A program made the position numbers and the translations under genes. The notes below the pieces were generated by a model. That model made no database searches. It was not told the DNA's origin and worked only from the letters and a program-made list of their open reading frames with translations. A DNA stretch of 64,000 bases. Source: Methanocalculus sp. (GTDB taxonomy: Archaea; Halobacteriota; Methanomicrobia; Methanomicrobiales; Methanocorpusculaceae). Below, piece after piece: positions 15,784-25,142 of the stretch; positions within the stretch are counted from its first letter, which is position 1, and every line of letters starts with the position of its first letter. Where the stretch lies: contig DUKV01000005.1 in NCBI GenBank assembly GCA_013329165.1, positions 1-64,000 of the forward strand. Direction: 5' to 3'.

Positions 15784-17349
15784 ATGAATACCGGTCATGA
15801 GATTCACCCGCTTGGCGCAACCGAGATCGCTCTTCGTATCGGTGAGATCGAGGTGAATACCGGAGAGTTATCTCCCTTCCAGAAGGTGCTCCTTGGAACG
15901 GACGGGTCAGTCACCCACCTTCTCTCGCTTGCAACCGAGTCGAATGTGGGGGTGAAGACCCGGCTTCAGGAGGTCCTCCCCGCAGATCGTGAGGTTGCAG
16001 ACCTGCTTGGCATCTCTCCGGATGACCCGGTGAACCACCGGATCGTCGATCTCGGTATTGGTGAGGAGGGGCGGCCGCTCATCTATGCCATCTCCTATAC
16101 CCCGATCGACCGGCTTGCTCCCGGGATGAGATCAGATATGATGAAGGCCGACATTCCGATCGGAATCATCCTCAAAAGACACAAAGTCGAATCCCGTCGT
16201 GAGATCCTGACGATCGATTCATATCCGGCAGACGAGCATCTTGCGAGCGTCTTCGGCATTCTTCCGGGTGAGCCGCTCTTTGCACGGCGGTACAGGATCA
16301 TTCACAGGGACGAGCCTTTGATGGTGATCACCGAGATCTTCCCCTCAGGCACATTCTCAGATACAAAGCGGGTCATCGTGGATACCCCATCCCGCCTTCA
16401 CATCGGCTTGATCGACTTAAACGGGAGCATCGGCCGCGTTGACGGGGGGGTCGGAATCACCCTTGACCGGCCGCATCTCCTCATCGAGGCGCGTGCTGCC
16501 GGCCGGATTTCGGTGCATGGAGGGGATGAGGAGAGCAGGCAGCGTGCGGCAGAAGCAGCAGCTGCGGTGATCGAACACTTCGGGCTCACCGGGGGTGCCA
16601 CAATCATCCTCCATACCCTCCTCCCCCGCCACTCGGGTCTTGGGAGCGGGACGCAGATTGCACTTGCAGCAGCAAAGGCGGTGGCAGAACTCTTCGGGAG
16701 GGAGGCAACAGCACTGGATCTCGCCCGGATCACCGGCCGGGGCGGGACATCCGGGATCGGAACAGCCGCCTTTGATGCCGGAGGAATCATCATCGACGGG
16801 GGGCACCGGTTCGGACCAGATCAGGAGAAGACGGGATTTATGCCTTCTTCTGCATCACGCGGGGTGACACCGGCGCCGGTCATATTCCGGCATCCCTTCC
16901 CCGAAGACTGGGGGATCCTGCTGGTCACGCCGGAGACAACGCCCGGCGCTTCCGAGGAGACAGAAGTGGATATCTTCTCGGAATACTGCCCGGTGCCGCT
17001 TGCCGAGGTGCAGGAGATCTGCCATCTCGTGATGATGCAGATGCTTCCCTCTGTTGTCGAGGGAGATATCAGGCGGTTTGGGGCGGCAGTGAACCGGATG
17101 CAGGAGATCGGGTTCAAACGGGTGGAGGCATCGCTCCAGCCGGAGAACCTCCGGAACCTCCCCGCCCTGCTCTGTGATGCAGGGGCATACGGGGCGGGGC
17201 TCTCCTCATTTGGGCCGACGGTCTATGCGATCATCGAGAAGGGCGACACACAGGTTGCAGAGGCGGCACGGCGTGCACTTGAGGAGATAGGCGGCACGGT
17301 GGAGGAGGTCTCCGCGAGGAACAGGGGAGCGATTGTGAGGATGGGGTGA
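15784..17349 (+). CDS. chorismate pyruvate-lyase-like domain fused to beta-RFAP synthase
   Basis: Two domains are visible. Residues about 20-190 match the DUF98/chorismate lyase pattern (LSPFQKVLLGTDGSVTHLL, RPLIYAISY, IPIGIILKRHKVESRRE). Residues 196-521 are a GHMP-kinase-fold beta-ribofuranosylaminobenzene 5'-phosphate synthase (VDTPSRLHIGLIDLNG, ATP-loop-like PRHSGLGSGTQIALAAAKA near 280, GRGGTSGIGTAAFDAGG). RFAP synthase couples PRPP with a benzoate, losing CO2 and PPi, in methanopterin synthesis. The lyase domain would make 4-hydroxybenzoate from chorismate, so the fusion may supply and use the aromatic precursor. No strong ribosome-binding site is seen before ATG 15784. Confidence 0.9.
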   Translation: MNTGHEIHPLGATEIALRIGEIEVNTGELSPFQKVLLGTDGSVTHLLSLATESNVGVKTRLQEVLPADREVADLLGISPDDPVNHRIVDLGIGEEGRPLIYAISYTPIDRLAPGMRSDMMKADIPIGIILKRHKVESRREILTIDSYPADEHLASVFGILPGEPLFARRYRIIHRDEPLMVITEIFPSGTFSDTKRVIVDTPSRLHIGLIDLNGSIGRVDGGVGITLDRPHLLIEARAAGRISVHGGDEESRQRAAEAAAAVIEHFGLTGGATIILHTLLPRHSGLGSGTQIALAAAKAVAELFGREATALDLARITGRGGTSGIGTAAFDAGGIIIDGGHRFGPDQEKTGFMPSSASRGVTPAPVIFRHPFPEDWGILLVTPETTPGASEETEVDIFSEYCPVPLAEVQEICHLVMMQMLPSVVEGDIRRFGAAVNRMQEIGFKRVEASLQPENLRNLPALLCDAGAYGAGLSSFGPTVYAIIEKGDTQVAEAARRALEEIGGTVEEVSARNRGAIVRMG

Positions 17350-18072
17350 GATGGATGCTCATCATCGGCCACCGGGGGGCCCGTGCCACCCGTCCTGAGA
17401 ATACCATCGCCGCCATCCTTGAAGGGAGCAGGTGGGCAGACTATGTCGAGGTAGATGTACGGATAAGCCAGGATGGCGTTCTGGTTGTGATCCACGATCC
17501 GACCCTTGACCGGAGAACAAACGGAACCGGTTGTGTCCGGGAGTATACCCTCGCTGAGCTGAAGAGACTGGATGCCGGGGAGGGCGAGCCGATCCCGACA
17601 CTTGCAGAGGTGAATCGCCCTTGACCTTGGTGAATGCGGGCTTGTGATCGAGCTGAAGGAGAGAGGATACGAGGATCTGGTTGCGGCGATGATTCGGGAC
17701 GCGGGGCTTTCGAAGGTGCTGGTCGTCTCCTTTGATGCAGACTGCCTCCGCCGGATCGCTCCCCTGCTCCCCGATGCCGGGATCGGCTACATCTTCCACT
17801 CTCCCGGAGCTGATCCGATCCGGGTGGCGGCATCGATCCCGGCACCATATATCCTTCCGCGGTTTATTGATGTGACAGAGGGGCTGATCGGGGCAGCAGG
17901 CAAAGGCGATCTCAAAATGATTGTCTGGACCCTCAATTCCGAAGAGGAGTTCGAAGAAGCCTCCACAATAGGAGTTCGTGGGATAGTAACAGATGATCCG
18001 TCTTCTGCACGGGCATTCTTTGGCCCTTACAGGAATGCGAGAGATGCAGAACAGACGTCATTGGATTCATAG
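17346..18072 (+). pseudogene. glycerophosphodiester phosphodiesterase, frameshifted
   Basis: The 5' part (17346-17624) encodes IGHRGARATRPENT, EVDVRISQDGVLVVIHDPT, with the catalytic HR, E-x-D and HD residues. It stops just after PTLAEVNRP. The other frame then continues LDLGECGLVIELKERGYE up to 18072 with the rest of the TIM barrel. Skipping one base near 17615-17620 restores a single family-length protein. The break could be a recent mutation or an assembly error. The start (GTG 17346 or ATG 17355) overlaps or abuts the RFAP synthase stop, so it is in that operon. Confidence 0.85.
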
Positions 18073-18124
18073 TACCAACACCCCGGCAGGAAAAACAGAT
18101 ATCCGGGTGAGACAATAGAGAGCT

Positions 18125-18544
18125 ATGCGAAATGCGGTCTTGTCAGCAGGAGTCGTTCTTCTTATGCTGCTTGCAGTATCCGGATGTACTGCTCCGGGAG
18201 AATCCATAGAGAATGATCCGGTTCCAACACTCCGGACGATTACAGCAAGTGAGGCGATCCTCCTGACTGAATCAGGTCCCACCCTTACTATCATCGATGT
18301 CAGAAGGCCGGATGAGTATGCTGCCGGACATATCCCCGGCGCAGCAAATATCGATATCTCCTCATCATTTGCTGATGAGGTGGGGAACCTCGATCGGGAT
18401 GGATCGTATCTCATCTACTGTGCAGCCGGTGTACGGGGAGAATCTGCTCTCAAAATGATGGGAGATCTCGGTTTCACCGAGGTCTATAATCTCGGAGGCG
18501 GGATCTCCGCCTGGCAGAGAGCCGGAGGATCCGTTGCCAGGTGA
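18125..18544 (+). CDS. rhodanese-domain lipoprotein
   Basis: The N-terminus has a lipoprotein signal (LLAVSGC, cysteine near residue 21). Residues 38-136 form a single rhodanese domain: IIDVRRPDEYAAGHIPGAANID, then the active-site loop YCAAGVRGESA with the catalytic cysteine and LGGGISAWQRAGG. It probably handles sulfane sulfur outside the membrane or acts as a redox scaffold. It is convergent with the TPR gene, with eight bases between stops. Confidence 0.9.
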   Translation: MRNAVLSAGVVLLMLLAVSGCTAPGESIENDPVPTLRTITASEAILLTESGPTLTIIDVRRPDEYAAGHIPGAANIDISSSFADEVGNLDRDGSYLIYCAAGVRGESALKMMGDLGFTEVYNLGGGISAWQRAGGSVAR

Positions 18545-18552
18545 AGGGTAAA

Positions 18553-19419
18553 TCATCTCCTTTCGAGCAGATCTGAGAGGACAGCCAGATACCGTAAGGC
18601 GGTCAATCCGATGTTTACCGGATCAAGCCTTGCCGCCTCTTTCATTGAGGTTTCTGCCTCCTGTATCTGCCCAAGATTCTGAAGGGTGATACTTCGATAG
18701 AACCAGGTATTTGCATTTTCAGGCTTATACGTAAGGGCGGTTTCAAAGGATTCAAGCGCTTCAATATACCGGTGAGAATCCATCAAAGCCCGTCCATGAA
18801 AATGCCAGGTATACCCGCTCTCTGGATCGAGTGAGAGATTTTGCTCAAGAAGAGGGAGGGCTTCGGCTGGCCGCCCCAACTCCACAAGCACCGCGCCCAT
18901 GATATTCTGGAAATTCAGATCACCCGGCCATCTCTTCCGGCCCTCCTCTGCCGCCCTGAGCGCCTCATCGAACCGCCGGGCTTGTTTCAGGGAATCACAC
19001 CAGAGAAGGTGTTCTTTCCTGGAATTCCGTATATTCTGATCGGTTTTAGGTGCAGAAACTGAAGAGATCACTGGTTTATTCAGCCTTTTCATTGCATTTC
19101 CGAGGGCAGGATGGCTCAGATCTATCTCCTCTCCCTTCGCAAGCGAGGCAGCCGCCTCTTCATCCCGGCCCATCTCATGAAGGAGGACTCCACGGTTGAT
19201 CCAGGCAGCGGCATCAAGCGGGTGTATTGCGATAGAGCGGTCAAACGACTCGATCGCCTCCTGATCACGCTCAAGGCAGACCAGGGCGGCCGCACGCTTC
19301 ATCCAGAATCCGGCATGATCCGGCCTCTTCTTCAGGATCTCATTGTAAATACGAAGAGCCTCTTCATATCTACCTGCATTCAGGGCTTCTTCTCCCCGTT
19401 CAATCTTTTTCTGAAGCAC
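18553..19419 (-). CDS. tetratricopeptide repeat protein
   Basis: The 288-residue product is built almost entirely of TPR helix pairs. Clear units begin at EEALNAGRYEEALRIYNEIL, WMKRAAALVCLERDQEAIES, WINRGVLLHEMGRDEEAAAS, WCDSLKQARRFDEALRA, IMGAVLVELGRPAEALPLL, WHFHGRALMDSHRYIEALES and WFYRSITLQNLGQIQEAETS. There is no signal peptide or enzymatic domain. It should be a protein-protein interaction scaffold; the partner is unknown. It is divergent from the sensor kinase gene. Confidence 0.9.
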   Translation of the reverse strand: MLQKKIERGEEALNAGRYEEALRIYNEILKKRPDHAGFWMKRAAALVCLERDQEAIESFDRSIAIHPLDAAAWINRGVLLHEMGRDEEAAASLAKGEEIDLSHPALGNAMKRLNKPVISSVSAPKTDQNIRNSRKEHLLWCDSLKQARRFDEALRAAEEGRKRWPGDLNFQNIMGAVLVELGRPAEALPLLEQNLSLDPESGYTWHFHGRALMDSHRYIEALESFETALTYKPENANTWFYRSITLQNLGQIQEAETSMKEAARLDPVNIGLTALRYLAVLSDLLERR

Positions 19420-19473
19420 TTTCGGGTTGATAACAACGCCTCCGCAGATCTCTTTTTTTATTGGAAGGAGATA

Positions 19474-21201
19474 ATGCTGCTGAATCGGGATCTCCCAGAT
19501 GGTGGCAACGGATCAGGGGAACAGAAAGTTCAGACAGACAGAGTTCCCCAATCAGATATTTTTTATTATCATATGATGAGAATATCAGATATCACATCTC
19601 CTGGAGATGATGAAACCATGATGCGCAGACCCACACGGAGTACACACGGAGAAATGGAGGGAACTGGAGTGATTCTCCATCAGGACCCGCTCAGGAGATC
19701 AGAAGATATCTGGCAGGCAATAGCATCTTTCATCGATTTTCTCCCTGATGCCACCTTCGCCATCAACGCAGATGGAGAGGTGGTTGCATGGAATAGTGCA
19801 TTGGAGGAGAGATCCGGTGTAAAAGCATCAGATGTCATTGGAAAGGGAGATTATATCTACGGCGAGCTGATCTATGGCAAACGGCTGCCTGTACTGATAG
19901 ATTATGCACTCCACTATGATAATGAGATAACCCTGAGACATTCAAATATTAAGAGACGTGGGCATATAATCGAAGCAACGACGCATGGTGTAGATCCAGG
20001 AAGCACACATACAATCCATTGGGCAAGAGCTGCCCCCCTCCTTAATTCCCGGGGAGAGATAATCGGTGCAATCGAATCAATACGTGATATAACAGAGAGA
20101 CATACCACACGACAGGAACTGACAGAGAGCGAAGAACGCTACCGGCGACTCGCTGAGAATGCACAGGATATCATCTATCGGATCGAAATTCTCCCTGAAC
20201 GGAAATTCAGTTATGTGAATCCGGCTGCCTACCATATTACCGGATATACTCCCGAAGAGCATTACAAGGATCCGGATCTCGGGTACAAACTCGTCCATCC
20301 CGATGATCGATACCTCCTGGAAGAGATTGCCACAGGCATCCGATCGATCGATAAACCCCTCCCTCTTCGATGGATCAAAAAGGATGGAAGCATCGTATGG
20401 GTTGAGCAGAGGAACATTCCAATTTTTAATGATGATGGGGAGATTGTTGCAATCGAGGGAGTCGGCCGGGACATCACCGAGAAGATCGAACATGATATTG
20501 AGGAGAGAGAACATGCAGATGAGATTCTCCGCTACTCTCACGTTCTGAAGAATCTCAATAAGAAACTCAACCTTATGACAGGAATTACTCGTCATGATAT
20601 CCTCAACCAGCTGATGGTTCTGGACGGCTATCTGATGTTTGCGCTCGATCGGACGCAGAAGACACATAACGATGAACAACTGGAACAGTACCTCAACTTG
20701 ATCGAAACGGCATCACAGAATATTCAGCATCAGATAGAGTTTACACGCCAGTATCAGAATCTGGGGGTACAAAAGCCGATATGGCATGAGATCAGCAGCT
20801 TGATCGAAGAACTCCCAGGTAATGGGATCGAAATCAGGAATGAAACATCAGGACTTGCTCTCTATGCTGATCCACTCCTCCCAAAGGTCTTTTCGAACCT
20901 GATGGAGAACGCCATCCGATATGGTGGGGCCGATCTCTCACATATTCGTGTGTGGTTTGAGAGGAAGGAGAGTGAAGATGTGAGCCTCTTTTTCGAGGAT
21001 GATGGTGTTGGGATCCCGGAGAAGGAGAAGGAACGGATATTCGAACGCGGTGTAGGGAAGAACACAGGGCTCGGTCTCTTCTTTATCAGGGAGATCCTCG
21101 GCATCACCGGCATTATCATACAGGAGATTGGAAAAGAAGGTCAGGGAGCTGTCTTTGAAATGATAATACCATCAAATGCCTACCGCATTGATGATAGATG
21201 A
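19474..21201 (+). CDS. PAS-domain sensor histidine kinase
   Basis: The order is: poorly conserved N-terminus, PAS 1 from about residue 79 (IASFIDFLPDATFAINADG), PAS 2 plus PAC from about 218 (RRLAENAQDIIYRIE, LVHPDDR, VGRDITEK), the dimerisation helix with TRHDILNQL (His near residue 374), and an HATPase domain (NLMENAIRYGG, DDGVGIPEKE, GLGLFF). No membrane segment is seen, so it is cytoplasmic. Start choice is uncertain: ATG 19474 follows AAGGAG closely, but ATG 19573/19576 or 19618, after a TATA-like stretch, are possible. No response regulator lies next to it. Confidence 0.88.
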   Translation: MLLNRDLPDGGNGSGEQKVQTDRVPQSDIFYYHMMRISDITSPGDDETMMRRPTRSTHGEMEGTGVILHQDPLRRSEDIWQAIASFIDFLPDATFAINADGEVVAWNSALEERSGVKASDVIGKGDYIYGELIYGKRLPVLIDYALHYDNEITLRHSNIKRRGHIIEATTHGVDPGSTHTIHWARAAPLLNSRGEIIGAIESIRDITERHTTRQELTESEERYRRLAENAQDIIYRIEILPERKFSYVNPAAYHITGYTPEEHYKDPDLGYKLVHPDDRYLLEEIATGIRSIDKPLPLRWIKKDGSIVWVEQRNIPIFNDDGEIVAIEGVGRDITEKIEHDIEEREHADEILRYSHVLKNLNKKLNLMTGITRHDILNQLMVLDGYLMFALDRTQKTHNDEQLEQYLNLIETASQNIQHQIEFTRQYQNLGVQKPIWHEISSLIEELPGNGIEIRNETSGLALYADPLLPKVFSNLMENAIRYGGADLSHIRVWFERKESEDVSLFFEDDGVGIPEKEKERIFERGVGKNTGLGLFFIREILGITGIIIQEIGKEGQGAVFEMIIPSNAYRIDDR

Positions 21202-21235
21202 CATCTATCCTGCTTAAATGGCGGGAGGAGAGGAT

Positions 21236-22258
21236 ATGGGGGAGAAGAGAGGGAAGAGGGGTGCAATTGCCACGATACTGGTACTCGTAGCGATCCTGTG
21301 CATCACCGTACCGGCCATTGCCTCGGGAACAGAATAGCTCCATTCGACAGCAAAGGGCGATAGCATCTTCATCGAAGGGCATGCGTACGGAAGCCCCAGT
21401 GCAGGTGTTGCAGTCTGGATCTTCGGGAACAACTACTATCTCAGGGATACGCAGTCTGTTGAGTCCGATGCAAGCTTTTCGTACGAACTCACCGGCTCAC
21501 GGACAGACCAGATGGCACCGGGGCAGTATTTCGCCGTCGTCCAGCACCCGATGACAAACAACCGGTTCGATGTGATCGAAGACAGGACAACGACACCCGG
21601 AACAACCTATGTGCGGATGAGAAGCAGTGTGGCAACATCAGGTGCGGACGTCTTCATAGCAGAAGGACCCGGCCACCTCCAGGGATCCAATGCAGCAGAA
21701 GCCCTCATTCGCCTTTTAGACAACCAGAATATCGACGATACCTACATGAGATGGATATTTCTCATCGAAGAACCCCGGATCGAGATTGACCCGGTAAATA
21801 CCATATACACCGCAGAGAGGTTTATGATCACGGGGAGAACGAACCTGGCTGCGGGAAGTGATCTCCTCGTCGAGGTCGTATCATCAGCATTTGGACACAC
21901 CAGCAAGACGAAACCGGGGCCCTTCTCCGGAGCCTCCGGGATAGCAAAGGTGATTCCGGGCGACGCCTTTTCACAGAGGTTCTTCTTTGAGGTCGACCCG
22001 GCTGCGTTCCTCCCTGATGAGTACACGATCAAGGTTACGTCGCTGAAGACGGATCAGGTGGCCACCACAACCATCACCGTGCTCGAGGGTATGCCACCCA
22101 CAAAAGAGCCACCTACAGAGCTGCCGGCACCAATAACTACCATACCGGAACCAGAGACCCCCACACCTGAGCCTGAGCCTGAAGAGAGCCCGCTCATCTA
22201 TGCAACCATAGCGGCTCTTCTGGCAGTCGTGCTGTTTTTTGCATGGAGGCGGGGATGA
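21236..22258 (+). pseudogene. secreted C-terminally anchored protein with in-frame amber codon
   Basis: From ATG 21236 (GGAGGAG six bases upstream) a signal peptide is read (RGAIATILVLVAILCITV, cut near AIASGTE). Codon 34 (21335-21337) is TAG, after which the same frame continues LHSTAKGDSIFIEGHAYG to 22258. The body is beta-rich with WIFGNNYYLRD and GQYFAVVQHPM, as in cell-surface proteins common in Methanomicrobiales. A Pro/Glu/Thr-rich linker (about residues 280-315) precedes a C-terminal membrane helix and RRG. Either the gene carries a nonsense mutation, or the amber codon is read through, or the base is an error. Confidence 0.75.
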
Positions 22259-22425
22259 AGGGAGATGAAGAGGAGTAAGGTGAGAGCATTCCTTTGATTA
22301 CAACAAAAACATAAAGGTTTTCAATAATCATTTAGCAAGTATCTTCAGTACCATAGAATACAAAGTCCGGGGAACAGCGACCCAGATCACCACCAGTGCC
22401 CGGACTGTTGTAGATTATCCCTTGA

Positions 22426-23538
22426 ATGATGACAGTAAAGCCATATATCCCCGAAGCATTGCCCCCGGATACAATCAAATGGGAGAGCCATATCCCGCAG
22501 ATAGCATCAGCAAACCGTGCCCTTGCCAGGTACGACGGCATTCTCAATGCGATCCCAAACCCCGAACTCCTCCTCTCCCCACTCCTGACGCAGGAGGCAG
22601 TACTCTCATCGCGAATCGAGGGCACACAGGCATCGCTTAAGGATGTCATGAGGTTTGAGGCAAACCCAAAAGATCCGATCAGCGATGCAAACCTTGCTGA
22701 TATCCAGGAGATCATCAATTATCGGGAAGCACTTCGCACGGCGGTTGATGCCCTCAAATCCCAAAATCTGGATATACCACTTATCTGCAATCTGCACAGG
22801 ATTCTCCTGACAGGCAGCCGCGGTATGAACCGTGAACCAGGATGCATCCGCTCAATCCAGAATTTTATCGGGCGGGATGCACATATCGAGCATGCAATCT
22901 TTGTCCCGCCTTCACCAGATAGTGTATTAAAAGTGCTTGCAGACTGGGAAAGCTACCTGAACTCTGAAGAGAGGGATGTTCTTGTCCAGTTATCAATACT
23001 CAAAGCACAATTCGAACTCATTCACCCATTCTCCGATGGAAACGGACGTATCGGCCGAATGCTTGTCCCGCTGATTCTGTACAAAAAAGCACTGATAGGA
23101 AGCCCCATGTTCTATATCAGTGACTATCTTGAGAGGAACAGACCACTCTATTACGAACGGCTTCTTGCCATTTCACGGGATCAGGACTGGAACGGATGGA
23201 TTGCATTCTTTCTCCATGCCATTGAGGAGCAGGCGGAAACCAACGGCCGGAAAGCAAGGACCATTCTGGATCTCCATAATGAGATGAAACAGACAATTCC
23301 AGAGATAACACGATCGCAGTATGCCGTTGCTGCAATCGATGCCCTCTTCCGAACACCAATCTTCACCCCATCTGAATTTTACGACCAAACAGGGATCCCT
23401 AAGAAGACAGCGAATCGGATACTTCAACAACTCCGTGAACAGGAGATCATTACCATCCTGGCTGAGGGAAGCGGGCGTCGTGCTACAACCTATCTCTTCC
23501 CCCGGCTGATTGCCATCACAGAAGGAGACAGGCTGTAG
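22426..23538 (+). CDS. Fic family protein
   Basis: Fic enzymes transfer AMP or other nucleotide moieties to hydroxyl side chains. The 370-residue product holds the N-terminal inhibitory helix (SSRIEGT, the S/T-x-x-x-E-G motif near residue 63), the core motif HPFSDGNGRIGR near 205 with catalytic His and anion-binding residues, and a C-terminal winged-helix segment (PSEFYDQTGIPKKTANRIL). The intact inhibitory motif predicts an autoinhibited AMP transferase. No antitoxin-like partner gene is adjacent. ATG 22429 is an equivalent start. Confidence 0.93.
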   Translation: MMTVKPYIPEALPPDTIKWESHIPQIASANRALARYDGILNAIPNPELLLSPLLTQEAVLSSRIEGTQASLKDVMRFEANPKDPISDANLADIQEIINYREALRTAVDALKSQNLDIPLICNLHRILLTGSRGMNREPGCIRSIQNFIGRDAHIEHAIFVPPSPDSVLKVLADWESYLNSEERDVLVQLSILKAQFELIHPFSDGNGRIGRMLVPLILYKKALIGSPMFYISDYLERNRPLYYERLLAISRDQDWNGWIAFFLHAIEEQAETNGRKARTILDLHNEMKQTIPEITRSQYAVAAIDALFRTPIFTPSEFYDQTGIPKKTANRILQQLREQEIITILAEGSGRRATTYLFPRLIAITEGDRL

Positions 23539-24065
23539 GAGAGGATGATAGTGTTCACAATCACCGTACCTGCATATGTTACAGAACGCAACCGTTCTTA
23601 TCCCGGACACCTTTTGCAGCCACCAGATCATCTCGAAAAACCAAGCTGCCGGGATACCGGGATACGTTGTGGGTCATCTACGATCCACAAAGACGTTAGT
23701 GGGACATAGGCCGCACAATATGTCCCACAAATCAGATTGTGGGACACAGATGACATACACTAACAGAATTGTTTTCGCTCATTTAATTTTGATCCACTTT
23801 TAGCAAAATGAATAAAAAGATATTTATAGAAAAGAATTTTGCAACATCTCCAAGATTCCCTTCCCCCTAAAAACGAACATCCAGATCAAATACCCACCCA
23901 GGATTACATCTGACGTTTGAAAGACCACCTACGCTCCAGCCACAGCCATTGATCAAAACGCCAGTTGATGACGATTTATCATGAGAGAAAAACAGAGGGA
24001 GAGCAGAGATCCAATTGAAGTAATTAAACAGATGATAATAGATCTCTGATACCTTTGAAGATCTC
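23539..24065. other. intergenic region behind Fic with motif array
   Basis: This 527-base stretch contains no convincing gene. Small open frames exist on both strands but lack ribosome-binding sites and resemble no family. The left half holds a set of related TTGTGGGACA motifs in alternating orientation (23667-23746, separate entry). The right half is A/T-rich with no recognised feature. Confidence 0.6.
23667..23746. repeat. alternating TTGTGGGACA motif array
   Basis: Copies: TTGTGGGTCA (23667-23676, plus), CCACAA (23685-23690, minus half), TAGTGGGACATA (23697-23708, plus), TATGTCCCACAA (23719-23730, minus), TTGTGGGACA (23737-23746, plus). Neighbouring opposite copies form 6- to 10-bp hairpins, and the minus copy can pair with either flanking plus copy. 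The array starts about 130 bases after the Fic stop. Spacing is irregular, so it is not a CRISPR array. Confidence 0.6.
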
Positions 24066-24656
24066 TTACATTCTCTCAGATATGACTGCAATCACCGGTT
24101 TAAGCATATATTGACCCGAACCCGTCCGGATGACCGACTGCTCTACATTAAAGTCAAGCGTGAGTTTCTGGATCTCATCCTCTTCGAGGACAAAACCTCT
24201 ATTCAGCTTCAGCACCCCGCTTGGAACAGCAAGAATATACTCAGTATCATCGACTGTGATCGTCCCTGAATCGATCTTCAGTCGGATCTGTGTGTAATTA
24301 CCCGGACTCATCGTCTTCTGACCAATTACCTTACTCACGTTGATGTATTGCATCAGATCAACCGTCTGGAGCTCATCGACAACAATCGTCCACCCAGCCG
24401 TTCCAGTATCATCAGATTCGGTTGCATTCTCCTCTTCATCATCTTCAATAACAATTTGATTATCAGATGCCCGGTGAACACTCACCTCGCTGATATTCAG
24501 CCATAGATGGGTGATCGTACCAAAATTGGTGGTCTTGGGAGCATCCTTAACCGCGATGATAAGCGTAGACTCTCCTACAGGAGCGGTCAGGCACCCTGTA
24601 ATGACGACAGATGCGAGAATGATAATAACCAGTGCAACATATTTTGTGTGTCTCAT
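24066..24656 (-). CDS. DUF4382 domain lipoprotein
   Basis: The N-terminus is a lipoprotein signal with VVITGC. Residues 30-196 match the DUF4382 pattern (STLIIAVKDAPKT, then HLWLNISEVSVHR, VDLMQYINVSKVIG, GNYTQIRLKID, LKLNRGFVLEEDE), a beta-sandwich found in archaeal and bacterial surface lipoproteins. An acidic insertion (EDDEEENATESDD) lies near residue 80. I chose ATG 24656, with GAGGTGA eight bases upstream; a GTG four codons earlier is possible. The function is unknown; it probably faces the cell exterior. Confidence 0.85.
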   Translation of the reverse strand: MRHTKYVALVIIILASVVITGCLTAPVGESTLIIAVKDAPKTTNFGTITHLWLNISEVSVHRASDNQIVIEDDEEENATESDDTGTAGWTIVVDELQTVDLMQYINVSKVIGQKTMSPGNYTQIRLKIDSGTITVDDTEYILAVPSGVLKLNRGFVLEEDEIQKLTLDFNVEQSVIRTGSGQYMLKPVIAVISERM

Positions 24657-25142
24657 CGATACATTCACCTCTTAGTTAACAATATATCAAAACAGCTTCA
24701 TTAAGGAGATATAATCATTAAACCAGCGACAATAATCATCCGGAACCGTCATTTCGATCGGGAAATTACCCGCCTGTAATTGCCTGTACAGTTCAGATCG
24801 TCCCCTTGCGAAAGGATCCGGATCCGGTTTGAATAGAACACTCATCCACTGCATATGCCCACAATTAATAAAGCATTTTTTAATAGGACCACGAGAATAA
24901 AAGACTTTCCTTCAATTCCAAAAAAGCAAACATAACAAATCTTCTGTAAAATTTACCATCCTCACCCCTTGAAGTGAAAGAGCTGATTTAGGATTTTTAC
25001 GAGAAGAATGAGGCAAGTGGATCAATAGTAAATGAACGAAAACACCCTCTTACCGCAATTCTTAAGGCCCGTAATCTTTAGCTCCCCCTCAAATAAATCC
25101 AACAAAAAAATGATATTCATTATGGAAAATAACGATAATTTA
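24657..25142. other. intergenic region without recognised genes
   Basis: This stretch of 486 bases is A/T-rich. It holds the promoter of the DUF4382 lipoprotein at its left edge and nothing else I can identify: no open frame with a ribosome-binding site, no tRNA, and no repeat. It ends at the 3' end of tRNA-Val. Confidence 0.6.

Noticed and set aside
19111-19473. N-terminal extension of the sensor kinase frame
   Set aside because: It is antisense to the well-supported TPR gene and shows no domain; the kinase is taken to start at or after 19474.
21335-21337. TAG as a pyrrolysine codon
   Set aside because: Pyrrolysine is known from other methanogen orders, no tRNA-Pyl or PylS is seen here, the protein is a surface protein and not a methylamine methyltransferase, and TAG ends normal genes nearby.
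23667-23746. A small CRISPR array
   Set aside because: Motif copies are only about 10 bases, alternate in strand and have unequal spacing; no cas genes are in the window.
23576-23803. A 75-residue open frame across the motif array
   Set aside because: It has no ribosome-binding site, starts inside nothing recognisable, and its composition follows the repeat motifs, not a protein pattern.
23867-24091. A 74-residue minus-strand frame overlapping the DUF4382 3' end
   Set aside because: No ribosome-binding site, no family resemblance, and overlap with a better-supported gene.
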